Source of the DNA: Evernia prunastri | Lineage: Eukaryota > Ascomycota > Lecanoromycetes > Lecanorales > Parmeliaceae | NCBI GenBank assembly: GCA_003184365.1 | Contig: NKYR01000016.1 | Location: forward strand, 248,001 to 312,000 | DNA: 64,000 nucleotides | Reading direction: 5' to 3' | Part shown: in pieces, positions 33,439 through 43,773 of the stretch | How the letters are laid out: each line of letters opens with the position of its first letter | Numbering within the stretch: the first letter of the stretch is position 1 | The notes under the pieces: generated by a model | Seen by the model: only the letters and a program-made list of their open reading frames with translations | What the model was told of the DNA's origin: nothing | Databases searched by the model: none | Made by a program: the position numbers and the translations under genes

Positions 33439-35235
33439 GCTTGATTGCGATGTCCAAGATATAAAAGTGGAAACAGGAGAGGCGGTTAAAGAACTTGGAG
33501 AAGGATTGAAGTGCAGACTTTGAGCCCAATTTACTCCATCCTGCAAGTCCGCTGCTACAAATCATGCGTTAGCGTCTCTGCTTCTAAACGAAACCATGAA
33601 AATTACACACTTAACGTAGTTGATTTAGATTTGGAGAGTCTAGGGTATACTACATTTTCGTTTCCCATTTTCCTTTGCTTTGTTTGGTCACTTTACAGGC
33701 AGGTGCATTAACACATTACCTATGTCTATACCGCGTTCACTGGTCCCAAGACTCAACATGCGCTACTAACGTAGACGTGCACATATAGGATACCTTGCTC
33801 AAATGCCTACCTACCTTACCTTGGCGAAAAGATATCCGAGATCAAGCGGAAACAAGCCGACGGAAGTACCAGTACAAGATTTCTGCAGCCGCCATTTACG
33901 CCACATCCGTGGAATCCGAAAGGACCAACTTGCTGAGGGCAGATCCTTAAAACTACCCAGAACGCCGCCATCTTCCAGCCATCTAGGGTTACCTTGTAGG
34001 ATAAGGTAAGCCTCAGGATTCCCTCGCTGATACCGCTGACTAGTGACTAGGCTTACGAAAGACCTTAACAACAATATGTTTTGCTCTAGCTCTTTCTCCT
34101 TTTCAAGATAGAGCAGACACTCCACATCACGCTGACGCAAAGAATGGGTGCCGTTTCCCAGATCAAGAAGATCTCTACGCAGTGTTGGAAGCCTCGTGCC
34201 CGCGACGATGATGAGGCTGTCAACAATGATGCGGCTGTCAGGCGTCCAGAGACCAACCAGGGTTCAACATATTATCTGAAAGGCCTTAGCGAAGTAGCAG
34301 CTCCAGCACCAGTCGAAAATCTGAAAGAAGAGAGTGTGTGTGTCGACATCCCGCATTTGAAGACAGTTTGGCCCGCCCAAAAACCTTCAAGATAATTCTT
34401 ATATAAAAAAAAAAAAAAAAAAACCGAGCTCACGGCACTCTGCAATGAGTGAATGTCTGCGAAAGCTTCGGCTTCTGAGGATCAGAAGTTGTTTTGGTAG
34501 TTGATCAATATCTGCCGTAGGGCATTTCTTCCGATAATTGAGAAGATCTGATTGTGGCTTTTCGCTTTTTTAGCAGACTTTAATTGCGGCGGTAAGGCTG
34601 CTGAAAGAGGAAGACGTGCCGTAAAAATGACTCTGCTGTATTTACCGTGTCGATGTGGATCTCTCCGTTCTTGCTCCGGAGAGTGTACCGGCTCCTTCCT
34701 ATTATATGGTGTACAAAGCCGACGACAAGAGTTCTGGATTAGAAGTTGTTGAGATCGCATAAAATCTGCTGATAGCTCGTTAACAAGTTATTTTTCGGCC
34801 AAGGGCGAAGTCAGACTACTTAACACCCTGATCAACTGCAGCTGCTGGCTACGCCTACCCCGAGTTAGCCAACTCATAGGATAGTGTGGAAGCCGCTCAA
34901 TGTCCCGACGAAGTAAGTCTTGTCTATCGTCAAAATTCTGTAATCCATCTCTAGCCCGATTGGAAACAAGCAGGTGTTGCAAAACCTCTGGTCCACTTCA
35001 GACTGCCAATCTCAACCACCAAGGCGGCAATGCTAGTAGCGATGCTTGCAAGGCCGCAGACGTATGCATGTCCTCTCTTGCTAGCCGATAGTTTCAAAAA
35101 CCGCGTGCTCACTGTGGTCATAGCGCCACAAAACCTATCCGTAACGCCTTGGAGAACCTGACAGCACGTTACCGCCAAGGGCGGGGCTTAGAAGCGAGAA
35201 TTCTGCATGCTACGGTGCGAAAGCTATCCTGAGAG
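33439..35235. other. Intergenic with poly(A) tract and weak open frames
   Basis: An ATG frame at 34144-34395 (83 codons, starts MGAVSQIKKISTQCW) is followed 10 bp later by an A19 tract (34405-34423). TACCTTACCTTGG occurs near 33809. A minus-strand frame at 34951-35178 contains a hydrophobic stretch (VCGLASIATSIAALVV) and may belong to the degraded membrane-protein fragment to its right. No firm gene. Confidence 0.4.
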
Positions 35236-35736
35236 TCATAGCGCCTCTGACATTGGCGACAAAAATCCCAATGGAATCGAGAGAACGCGGCTTTTGAAGC
35301 GTAGAGATAAGTAGTAGGGCCTGCCGTTCCTAAGGGGCGTGGTATCCACCCCAGAAAGGAAGGTCCATTGAGCGAGGCCTGTAGCAATACGCTCGACGAC
35401 ACCAGCAAGCCCAGAGCTCTGGAAGTGCCCGGCAAAATTAGGATATTCCCCAGCGAGGCCAACAAGTTCGTCAGAGACTACAGCGGACATATCCTTGTCG
35501 TTGGCAAGCATTACCGAATCCGCTGATGGAGAGCCGAAGGCGCCGGCTCTGGTATTAAAACGTCTGCCAACCTGGTAGATGATGTTCTTGACGGAAATCT
35601 CGATATTTCCTAACATTACAGCCTCGGACTGGATAGGCGAGCTGTAGCGACGGTACTGGTTGGCACCGGGACGATTGCCCCTGCTATTAGCTAAGACAGT
35701 AGTGAAGAAAGGGGCGAGAGTTGTTTTAGTAGCCAT
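35236..35736 (-). pseudogene. Fragment resembling the C-terminal half of a fungal multi-pass membrane protein
   Basis: From the ATG at 35736 the frame gives 166 residues, including DMSAVVSDELVGLAGEYPNF and RIATGLAQWTFLSG, then ends without the expected membrane segment. The layout (extracellular loop, a conserved helix, then a strand leading into a membrane helix) recalls the DUF3176-type membrane proteins, but stops and frame changes follow in 35169-35240. The family resemblance is loose. It lies 52 bp from a transposable element and is probably a decayed remnant. An alternative is a short, real secreted or membrane protein. Confidence 0.3.
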
Positions 35737-35787
35737 AAATGAAATAAACGTAAGGAGATCCGTTGATGTAGTAGCTGGAAGGATTTA

Positions 35788-36171
35788 GGCCCGGTTCTGC
35801 AACCACATATTTTGAAAATATTCCAACATATTTTCAAATCTCTTGGCACATGAAAAATTGGCTTAAGGCTGTCGTAAGTGACCCTAAAGTCTACAGGCTT
35901 CAAGCCCCGAAAATAAAAGCATCACCACAAAGAATAAAAATATTTGAAAGAGTACGTTCGAGAGTAAGAAGTCTATATACTCAGTTGATAGAATAGCGCA
36001 AAATTGTAATTGTTTTACACGTTGAAAAGTCAATTTCTGCAGATATTTTATCCAGATATCGCCTTTGCTTAGCGTTCAATTTGGCCCAAAACAAGCTCAG
36101 ACCTTGTTTTGGATATTTTCAAACTGCAGTTTGGCTGAGTAAGCGAAAATATGTGGTTGCAGAACCGGGCC
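35788..36171. mobile_element. 384-bp MITE with 26-bp perfect terminal inverted repeats, PIF/Harbinger-like
   Basis: The left end begins GGCCCGGTTCTGCAACCAC (35788-35813) and its exact inverse closes the element at 36146-36171; all 26 bases match. The target-site duplication is TTA on both sides (35785-35787 and 36172-36174), matching the TWA preference of PIF/Harbinger elements. Subterminal inverted segments (GAAAATATTCC at 35814 and GGATATTTTC near 36111) add to the palindrome. The interior is AT-rich with no coding capacity, so it is a non-autonomous miniature element. Perfect ends suggest a fairly recent insertion. Confidence 0.9.
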
Positions 36172-36174
36172 TTA

Positions 36175-36952
36175 GTGCACAAAGAATCTGACTAAACGAT
36201 GGTCATATGTAAGCTAGTGAGATCAACTGTCGGTCCTCCTCTGCACCCTCTCGCCAGTCTATGCTGTACAGCCGATGAAATTAGGACCCCCACATATCAG
36301 GAACCCAGTCTCCAACGCCCTCACCGCCCAGCTGGAGACACTCAGTCAAGAACTCAAAAAGGTACATACTTCAGAACACATCATAGCATAAAAATGGGAA
36401 AACAATACCCGTCTGCGGAAGTCTCGACTCCTGTCACCCAAGCATTTAGTTATTGGAAGGAATCTGCATTTGTCCAGCAACAACAGCCATGACTCTCGGT
36501 AATTCGAGCACGAAAATGAGTCTTTGAGATTTGCCGATATGTGTATATGTATCTGGCACCTCTGATGTGACTGTGTATAGCTGCGTTGCGATGTAGCTGT
36601 ATCAACTGGCATGACTACGAAATCTGCCAAGGCTACTAAAACTACGGAGTATTTTCGAGCAACTCATTGTCACAGCTGCATTCAGTTGACTATAGGATTG
36701 GCTGTGGTCTACTGCAACAACTCCATTCTCTCACGTGCTAGATACAGTCGACCTCAGCCGAAGCACCATCCTAATAGACCCATCCTGCAAGCATCGACAT
36801 CATAGAGCCTCTTCGAAACCAGGTAATATTCATCAATTGCATAGCCCAACGTGCCAGCCTCGCTGCATCAAAGTCATGCCCGGATATCGGACTGACACTG
36901 AGCGAACGACTGTTCAAGCAGGGTTGTGCAAGTGTAAGTGACCCGTCACCCA
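36175..36952. other. Intergenic, no supported gene
   Basis: Between the MITE and the 3' end of the next gene. Short frames only, none recognisable. Confidence 0.45.
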
Positions 36953-37796
36953 TCAATAGTCTGGGTGCCCGGATACGGCGGTCGAAGTTGGAGTGAGCAC
37001 TCCCTCATCCTCTGTAGAGTCATCGCCGTCCTCCTCCGTATTGAATTCGTCCTGATCCTGAAGCCATGCCAAAAAGCTCGACACCAACTTGGCTGTCTTC
37101 TTTGGCTCTTTACACTTGGTGCGTTTCTTGATCTCTTCGTTGTGAGATGCCTAACATACCCTGTCAGCGATGATCCCTTCAAGGTGCAGGAGGTTTGGAC
37201 TTACAACGACGGGGGCTTTCTGGACGTTGACCGCAGAATCAATGGTAGAATGATTAGATGGCTGCAACATATTAGTATAAATGTTGCCCTTTGAAAAGTG
37301 GTCCTTTAAGATGACCCTTCCTAGAACTTGCCTTTGGCAAAGGGGGGTACATAATCTGCCTCATCTTGACCTCGAGAATATCGCTTATGTCTGTTGGATA
37401 GATTTTGTTTTGTATCTCTGTGAGACGTTCTAATGCGGCCATTGGATCGACGCCGCCTCTGCTAGCGAATCGATTGAAATAATCACTTTTAATGAAGTCT
37501 ATCTTCGAGTCGATCACCTTGTCGAATTTTTCGTCGTTAACATCGGGTTCAAAAAAGATTTCACTCTGCATCTTGGTCTTTTGTTTCAACGTTGCCAGAA
37601 ACTCGAGGTCCTCGATAGCCTTCAACTCGGAGGTGTCTATATCATGTTCGGTGAGGACCTTCAATTTATGGAAGATAACCTTATCGAGATTTACTCTGCT
37701 GCGATTGTCGAATAACTTGGCCCGAACCTCAACCAAACGATCCAATTCGGTCAGTGTGTTGCGGAATAAATCGCCGCTCGATTCAGTGGCGGCCAT
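36953..37796 (-). CDS. Hypothetical charged helical protein, about 262 residues, one-base frame problem
   Basis: Starts at the ATG at 37796 (MAATESSGDLFRNTLTELDR) and runs leftward as a helical, charged protein (VNLDKVIFHKLKVLTEHDID, then KIDFIKSDYFNRF). After EVKMRQIMYPP at the G6 run (37342-37347, C6 on the coding strand) the frame changes by one base. In the shifted frame it continues with VILKDHFSKGNIYTNMLQPS, VNVQKAPVV, a clean intron (37151-37204, donor GTAAGT, acceptor ATGTTAG) and a last exon (36953-37150: KKTAKLVSSFLAWLQDQDEF, acidic tail, end SGHPDY). Exon lengths fit exactly one extra base. A 67-bp intron with poor signals could also restore frame. Possibly nuclear; family not recognised. 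Confidence 0.5.
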
Positions 37797-38238
37797 GCTT
37801 GCTGCTGGTTCAGAGGCAGTCAATTAGCCCGATAAGTTTTCTCATAGCGCTGGGAGGCAACACAGTCGCACGAGACTTCGCAGTGGGTTTTCCCGAGCAA
37901 GAATCAAAGGGAAAGTCATTTGGTGCTCAGCTCACCTTGCCAGGATTAGTGTAGTAACAAACTTTCGTGGGTAGCGAAAATGTCACTCGTTGGTGTAAGA
38001 TTTGAAGGAGATGGAAGGTACTGGAGGGGTCGAGCTTTTTACTCAGGAAGTGTTTCAGGCACGGAGTGTTCCAAACGACGAGGCTTGGCGCTGCATAAAA
38101 CCGAGGATATTTAGTCACACGTTTTATACTTCCGATGATATCTGCATCTTATACGATTATCCAAAACAGCATATACACAAGTCTCACGACGATCGGATCT
38201 AGGCTCACCCGAGCAGTCAAACAGATGGCTACCCTTTC
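37797..38238. other. Intergenic, no supported gene
   Basis: Upstream of the hypothetical gene and downstream of the acyltransferase gene. Nothing recognised. Confidence 0.4.
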
Positions 38239-39651
38239 TCACTTCTCGATAGGCTTGCAATATTCGCTCCACACCGGATCCATCTTCAACTTCTCCATCA
38301 CGTGCGGCTCAAATCCAATCATCACTTCAAAACCACCTCCCTGACTCTCAGGCAGGGCGGGCAGAACGGTCTGCAACCCATTAAACATGCCCAGCTTTGG
38401 CGCCCTCACCCTCTCGCACTTCCCTCCCAGCGCTTGTCCCCACTCATACGAATAGAGCGGAAACGCAGACCAAGACGTGTGGACAGTGTCACGGCCTAGT
38501 AGATCCAAAAAACTGCTGGGGATGAATCGCCGATAGTCTGGGACGTTGTGTATTGTCGCGATGACGGATTCGATGTAGGGTGCTGTGACCTTCATGATCG
38601 ATTGGCGGATCATAAGTGCCATTGTTGAAAGGCTACCGGGAACTAGGATACTGCTGATGGGGAGGCAGTTCGTGCCAAAGGTCAAAGCACAACCGAAGTA
38701 GTCGGCAGGCAAAGGCGGGTCCATCTTCGGGCGGGCGTTCACAGCGACTTGGCAGCAGGACAATGGTTCGTCTTTGTATTCAGTCCCTTCGTAGGTGACG
38801 ACGATGAGCGACCGCCAGATAAGAGCGCTTACAGCGTCGTTGGTGGACACCCACATGGGCTCCTTTGCATGGGTCTCCGTCTCTACGACCGGTGTGGCGG
38901 CCGCTTTAAGAGCCTTGAGAGAAGCTGGAGAGATATGGAAGACATCAACTTTGAGGGGAATTGTCGCGAATGGTGGTGGACCCGTTGGTACCTCAGGGAA
39001 GAGGGTATATTCGGGATGATCTGAGAGTAAGCCTTTGTACTTTGGGTCGCTCTCGTGCAGTCTCGATTTCTTGTAGATGTCGCCAGGGAGCTTAGGGCCG
39101 CTTTGACCCTGACTACTTGGGTCCTGAACGAGCAGGCAATTCTGGGCCAGTACACGTAGAGCTATGGCGAGTGCAGTGCCATCCATAATCAAATGCCAAA
39201 AGGAGATCCCGAGCAGCCAACCTCCTTTGATAAAGTTGGCTTGTGCAGCAAAAACTGGGCACCTTTCTCCCGGAGCTGGCATACACGGAGTGGCCCAGAA
39301 TGTCTCATCGTCAAATTTGGAAATGGGAAACCCATTGGCTTTGAGGTGGTCGTAGTCCAAGGACAATAATGTGAGATCCTTCACAAACAAATCGTCGTTG
39401 CCTCCTGGAACGACGTCTTTCTTCCCTGGCTGTTTTTCGTCGGCGACTGGGACCAATTGGCCCGCCAAGATTGGCAGATCCGAAAAGGTTGCTTTGAGAC
39501 CCTCACGGAGAATTGCTGTAATCTCCTCTTTCTTGTAGCCAGATGGGAGCTTAAAGCAGTAGAGACTGCGATTCCAGTATGGCGGAGATGCTTGTTCAAG
39601 AGAAGAGACTCTAGGCTCTTCCAAGCCCAGGCTACCAGCTGGGCTCCCCAT
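38239..39651 (-). CDS. BAHD-type acyltransferase (transferase family)
   Basis: Single exon, 470 residues. The catalytic HxxxD motif is H153-L-I-M-D157 in ISFWHLIMDGTA. A later SYEWGQALGG stands where BAHD enzymes have DFGWG. TNDAVSALIWRSLIVVTYEG is the conserved start of the second domain, and FGCALTFGTNCLPI fits the channel region. These enzymes transfer an acyl group from acyl-CoA to an alcohol or amine in the cytosol; fungal relatives act in toxin, alkaloid and polyketide decoration or in detoxification. No polyketide synthase or other pathway gene is near, so the substrate is unknown and it may be a stand-alone modifying enzyme. Confidence 0.88.
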   Translation of the reverse strand: MGSPAGSLGLEEPRVSSLEQASPPYWNRSLYCFKLPSGYKKEEITAILREGLKATFSDLPILAGQLVPVADEKQPGKKDVVPGGNDDLFVKDLTLLSLDYDHLKANGFPISKFDDETFWATPCMPAPGERCPVFAAQANFIKGGWLLGISFWHLIMDGTALAIALRVLAQNCLLVQDPSSQGQSGPKLPGDIYKKSRLHESDPKYKGLLSDHPEYTLFPEVPTGPPPFATIPLKVDVFHISPASLKALKAAATPVVETETHAKEPMWVSTNDAVSALIWRSLIVVTYEGTEYKDEPLSCCQVAVNARPKMDPPLPADYFGCALTFGTNCLPISSILVPGSLSTMALMIRQSIMKVTAPYIESVIATIHNVPDYRRFIPSSFLDLLGRDTVHTSWSAFPLYSYEWGQALGGKCERVRAPKLGMFNGLQTVLPALPESQGGGFEVMIGFEPHVMEKLKMDPVWSEYCKPIEK

Positions 39652-40149
39652 GCTACACGATTATATAATGGTCCCGAGGAAGCGGTCAGGATAAAATCAA
39701 CCAACGGTAGTTGCAATTGGCTACTGGAGACTAGGAAATGAAGACGTAGAATCTCAACAAGAGTCGTAATAGCCACCTACTGTATCCTTATGGCATCTCG
39801 GAACTAGACTTCTGTCCTTAGACTCCTTAGACACGAGCACATGGGGGGTAGCTGTAGATAAAGATGCCATCTCTGTGCTCCACCAGCCGAGATATCAAGG
39901 TTGGGGCCGGTTGTGGCGGGAAACGACGCCGGTGATGCTAAAGCTTTGCTCTAGAGCCGATTCGTTGGGAGGTCTTCACTAGGCAATTTAGGCTTCATGG
40001 TTGGGGACGGCCCCCTGAAGCTAGGCTCGAATTTCGCCCCCAAATTTTCCAGAGTGGGGAAACTTCCGCCTCCAGGCTCCCCGCTCTCAATGACGCGTTT
40101 TTTCGTGATTTGACACCCTGCTTTATAACCACCACTCTTCCTTCACACC
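39652..40149. other. Intergenic between divergent genes
   Basis: Shared promoter region of the acyltransferase gene and the psq-domain gene. A TTTATAACC motif lies near 40120, just upstream of the ATG at 40150. Confidence 0.4.
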
Positions 40150-40650
40150 ATGGCCTTGTCTTATTCTGAACAAGAGGGTCTCGTCCAAAAGGCCATAGAT
40201 GAGTATGAGGATGGCAAGTTTCGCAGTGCTTCAGCGGCTGCGAAGCATTTCAAGCTTGATCCTCGACGCGTCCAAAGAAGGCTTCGGGGACAGGCTTCAA
40301 GAAGCACTCGTGAACCTACACACACACGGCTTACTAAGGCCCAAGAGCAGTCGCTGTGTGACTACATTGACCATCTGGATCACGTCGAGCATTCAATTCG
40401 GATCAAACATATCCAGAGTGCTGCTGAGTACATCTTGAAAACCGCAGCAGCTCCGAACACTCCCTTGGTACCTCTCGGCCGTGACTGGGCCACACGGTTC
40501 ATAAAACGGCATCCCAAATACATCAAATGTAAGCAAAAGCCACTCAGTATAGAGAGTGAGAATGCGCACGACGACCAGAGCATTCGGGAGGCATACGAGA
40601 GATTTCGAGCTGGTTGTGAGGAGAAGGCGAAGGCAGATGTTCAGGCGTAA
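40150..40650 (+). CDS. psq/CENP-B-type DNA-binding protein, truncated pogo transposase
   Basis: 166 residues, single exon. Residues about 5-50 form a psq-type helix-turn-helix (IDEYEDGKFRSASAAAKHFK, then DPRRVQRRLRG). Residues about 60-125 form a Tc5/CENP-B DNA-binding domain (QEQSLCDYIDHLDHVEHSIR, then WATRFIKRHPKYIKCKQKPL). In Fot1/Pogo transposases this pair precedes a DDE catalytic domain, but here the frame ends with AKADVQA and no DDE domain follows. It is either a domesticated DNA-binding protein or a decayed transposon copy. The intact frame and clean ATG with ACACC context favour the first. I see no terminal inverted repeats. Confidence 0.75.
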   Translation: MALSYSEQEGLVQKAIDEYEDGKFRSASAAAKHFKLDPRRVQRRLRGQASRSTREPTHTRLTKAQEQSLCDYIDHLDHVEHSIRIKHIQSAAEYILKTAAAPNTPLVPLGRDWATRFIKRHPKYIKCKQKPLSIESENAHDDQSIREAYERFRAGCEEKAKADVQA

Positions 40651-41163
40651 GGCAGGTAGTGGGGCGGTGTTGTCAATCGCTGGTATCCGCTGAGAGCCGT
40701 CTGACTGCAGCAAAATCGAGGACTTGACTGAAAAGGGAGGTGCGGGGCTTTCTGGTCACCAGCACGTCTCTTCTCAAAATCACGAATCACAAATCATTTA
40801 ACCTCCTCGCTCATGAATACTATACTTAAGGCTGGCAGAATACTGCCGTGCTTTAGTGCCGCCCCCTTTCTGCCTGATTTGAGGCGGTGATCTTCTAGAG
40901 AAGCAAAATGAGCCAAACCCAGCATGCCTTATGGCTTTGCCTTCCTGCTTCATGTGCGATTCCTTATCGATCGCTGATACTTTGGTCAATGCATACCCTC
41001 TATAAGTTTAAGAGATGCTCAAAACAACTCGATTCTCAAACCTCCTAGCATCTGTTGATCCAAGACAGCAACAGGACCCGCAAAATGGAGGCATCTAATC
41101 CATTTCATTTGACAGGATTTACTAGCCAAATCCCTAGACATTCATAACAGCAATACAGCATTG
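40651..41163. other. Intergenic, no supported gene
   Basis: Short frames only. Contains the probable promoter of the HET gene. Confidence 0.4.
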
Positions 41164-43410
41164 ATGGCGCCATTCCATGAACCCCTCGATATTGATAGCT
41201 ACGAGATACGACTGCTCACAATCCACCTAGGTCCGCCTGCATCCGTTGTAAGCTGCTCAATAGAGAAGACCAGTCTCATTAATCCTATCAGCTACGCTGC
41301 TCTATCATATTGCTGGGGTGATGAAATCATCACTAAGGATATCATTGTACACGGCATCGAGACTCCAGTTACAATCAAGCTTGCAGATGCACTGCAACAC
41401 TTACGCATGCTTGGGGTCTCTAGAGTATGGGCGAATGCTCTGTGTATTAATCAAACAGACAAGTCAGAGAAAGGCTTGCAGATTCGAAACATGAGGCAGA
41501 TATTTTCGAAAGCTGATAAAACTTATCCATGGTTGGGAAAAGAAGAAGATACAACCGCCGTTACCACCTTCCACAAGTCACTTCTGAATTCCCAAGATGA
41601 TACGGCACCAGCAGAAACACCTCATACGTGCCAAAGAAAACGCCAAGCTCATCACGAGTCCAGTCAAATTCCGCACCAGAACGGCGACTGCCGGCGCTGC
41701 ACCATGAGAACTTGTTTTCTCGGACTCCAGCGCATACTGCAGCGACCATATTGGAGACGACGCTGGATAATACAAGAAACGTCTGTGTCTTATCGACCTA
41801 CTGCTATGCGATGACACAGCTATTACTCTCGAGGATTTGGACCAAACGGTTCGGCGATGCCGAGCATCTTACTACTGGGGCTCAATGATAAGGGAATCTC
41901 GGCATTTCGAAGTTGCGATGAAATTCCGGCGCTCTTTCCACCGGGGCGACAAAACCTCGCTCTGCCAAGCTATTGCGCTGAGTCGAGGATTTGAGTCCAC
42001 AGATCCGAGAGATGCCATCTTCTCTCTGCTCGCTCTCTGCTACGACGGATCAGATTTGGTCCCTACTCCTAATTACTTTCAACCCATCGAAGAGGTTGTG
42101 ACGAACTTGACAAGAGCTCTGATATCCAAGTACAAATATCTCGACTTCATTTTGATCAATAAGACCAAACCGACCGGCTCAGACCTGCTTCCATCTTGGG
42201 CTCCTAACTGGATGAGTGAATTTTTACCTTTCCAAGCGTACGATCTTGTCGATGGGACTGTTGAAAGAGCCAAAACGCGGTTCACAGGGTTTTACTTGAC
42301 ACGCAACTCACTTGGCCACAGCATCTCATCAGGAAGTGGGAAGGTCCTTCGAACTCGGGGAATAGCTACCTGTCAAATTGTTGCTATAACATCAACGACA
42401 AATCCAATGGAGGTATCCGAGCCTGGTTCGAGCCGTAAGCGATTACTCACTCGAGATACAGGCTCCCGAAGCAAACACTCACTCAAGATACAGGTACTTC
42501 AGCGCCTTCATCAAACTCGTCGCCTCCACTCTATTATGCTAGCAATGAAATCCCGAAAGCACTTTTGTGTTGTCTCAGCGCCAATCCGCTAACCCAGAGA
42601 TCACGGTGCAATGCTTCGTGTTTTGGCTATCGTAGCGAGATTCAATTGCACGCCTTTCATTTTGGATTCGTCCTTCCCATAAGTAGTCTTTTTCAAATTG
42701 ATCCAGAAATCAGCTACGGAAACTCAAGACTGTATTCTAAGAGGATGGTCTCTCAATGGTTGAAGGCCAACGACATTTTCCCTATCCAAGGACAGTCCTT
42801 GGCAGAATTGATCAAAGAGCAGACCACCTGTTTTACACCTCTAATATGGGCGCTAGGTTCTCGACTGGGGACATGTTTCAATATCCTCGTGGCCCTGGGG
42901 AACTTTGCTGTCTGTATGTTGACCATAGTGTTAATGGCTACTAAACAACTTGCGCCTTCAGCGGTTGAAATTGGTTGGTTTTTGGGGTTTCAGGTGGTTA
43001 TTTTACTGTTTCTAGTATCAATCACATTGCTCAGACACTTCTTTTCTCAAGCAATCCATGAATCGAAGCAGCTCTGGGATGACTGGACGCATATGGTGAA
43101 ACCTGGGAAAAAGTTGTTCGTCTCAGACAAGGGACATCTTGGTACGGTTGGTGAGCGTGCGAAGGTGGGGGACTTGATTTATTTTCTGGTGGGCTGTCCA
43201 GAGCCGGTAGTCTTGAGGAAAGCAACAAGAGATGGAGACGCAGCAGGGGCCAGAGCCAAGTATGAAGTCGTCGGACCATGTTGTATTCACCTCAAAGAGA
43301 CGGACTTGAAAGAGTATTTGGGATCTGAGGAAGCGGACGAAGAGGCTCAAAGGAATTGGTTACAGGAATCTGAGAGAAATGGCTTGCTTGAGGAAGTGGA
43401 TTTGGTTTGA
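41164..43410 (+). pseudogene. HET-domain protein with one-base frameshift
   Basis: From the ATG at 41164 the HET signature is clear: ISYAALSYCWGDE, then LADALQHLRMLGVSRVWANA, LCINQTDKSEKGLQIRNMRQ and YWRRRWIIQETSVSYR. At about 41800 one extra base breaks the frame; the next frame continues LLLCDDTAITLEDLD, SRGFESTDPRDAIFSLLALC and WAPNW. A canonical intron (42435-42493, donor GTAAGC, acceptor ATACAG) leads to a last exon (42494-43410) with two membrane segments (FNILVALGNFAVCMLTIVLM and FQVVILLFLVSITLL) and DLIYFLVGCPEPVVLR. The expected Asp of WIDALCINQ is Asn here. HET proteins trigger cell death in allorecognition; as written this one is truncated within its HET domain. Confidence 0.8.
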
Positions 43411-43773
43411 TATTACTGTTCTTTTTCTGACATGCAGCCCGATGGTATATGAAATATCTTGCTCGGAATTGATGCTGTTTGGCTACATTGAAAAGAGTTT
43501 GCCCAAAGAAAGGATGCTTATAGGAGTCTCTTCTGGGCTGGCCAAATCATTGCTCTTAGCGGTAAGAGGTGGATGAGCTTATATAACCAGCAATCGTTCA
43601 TCTTTCACACCCACATCGTCCTTTAGAATGACCTCGCAATGAGATGGAGTGAAGTTTCTATTACTACTATCTGTTAAGCCCCTCGTCCCACCCGTAATAA
43701 ACGTTTCGTTCAAGTGGCTCTAAGTGGTATGTAAGGAAGTACTGTTATACATCTTAGCTCGTCTAGACTCACT

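Noticed and set aside
41627..41817. Minus-strand and third-frame ORFs inside the HET gene
   Set aside because: The HET signature continues in the plus-strand frames, so these are shadows.
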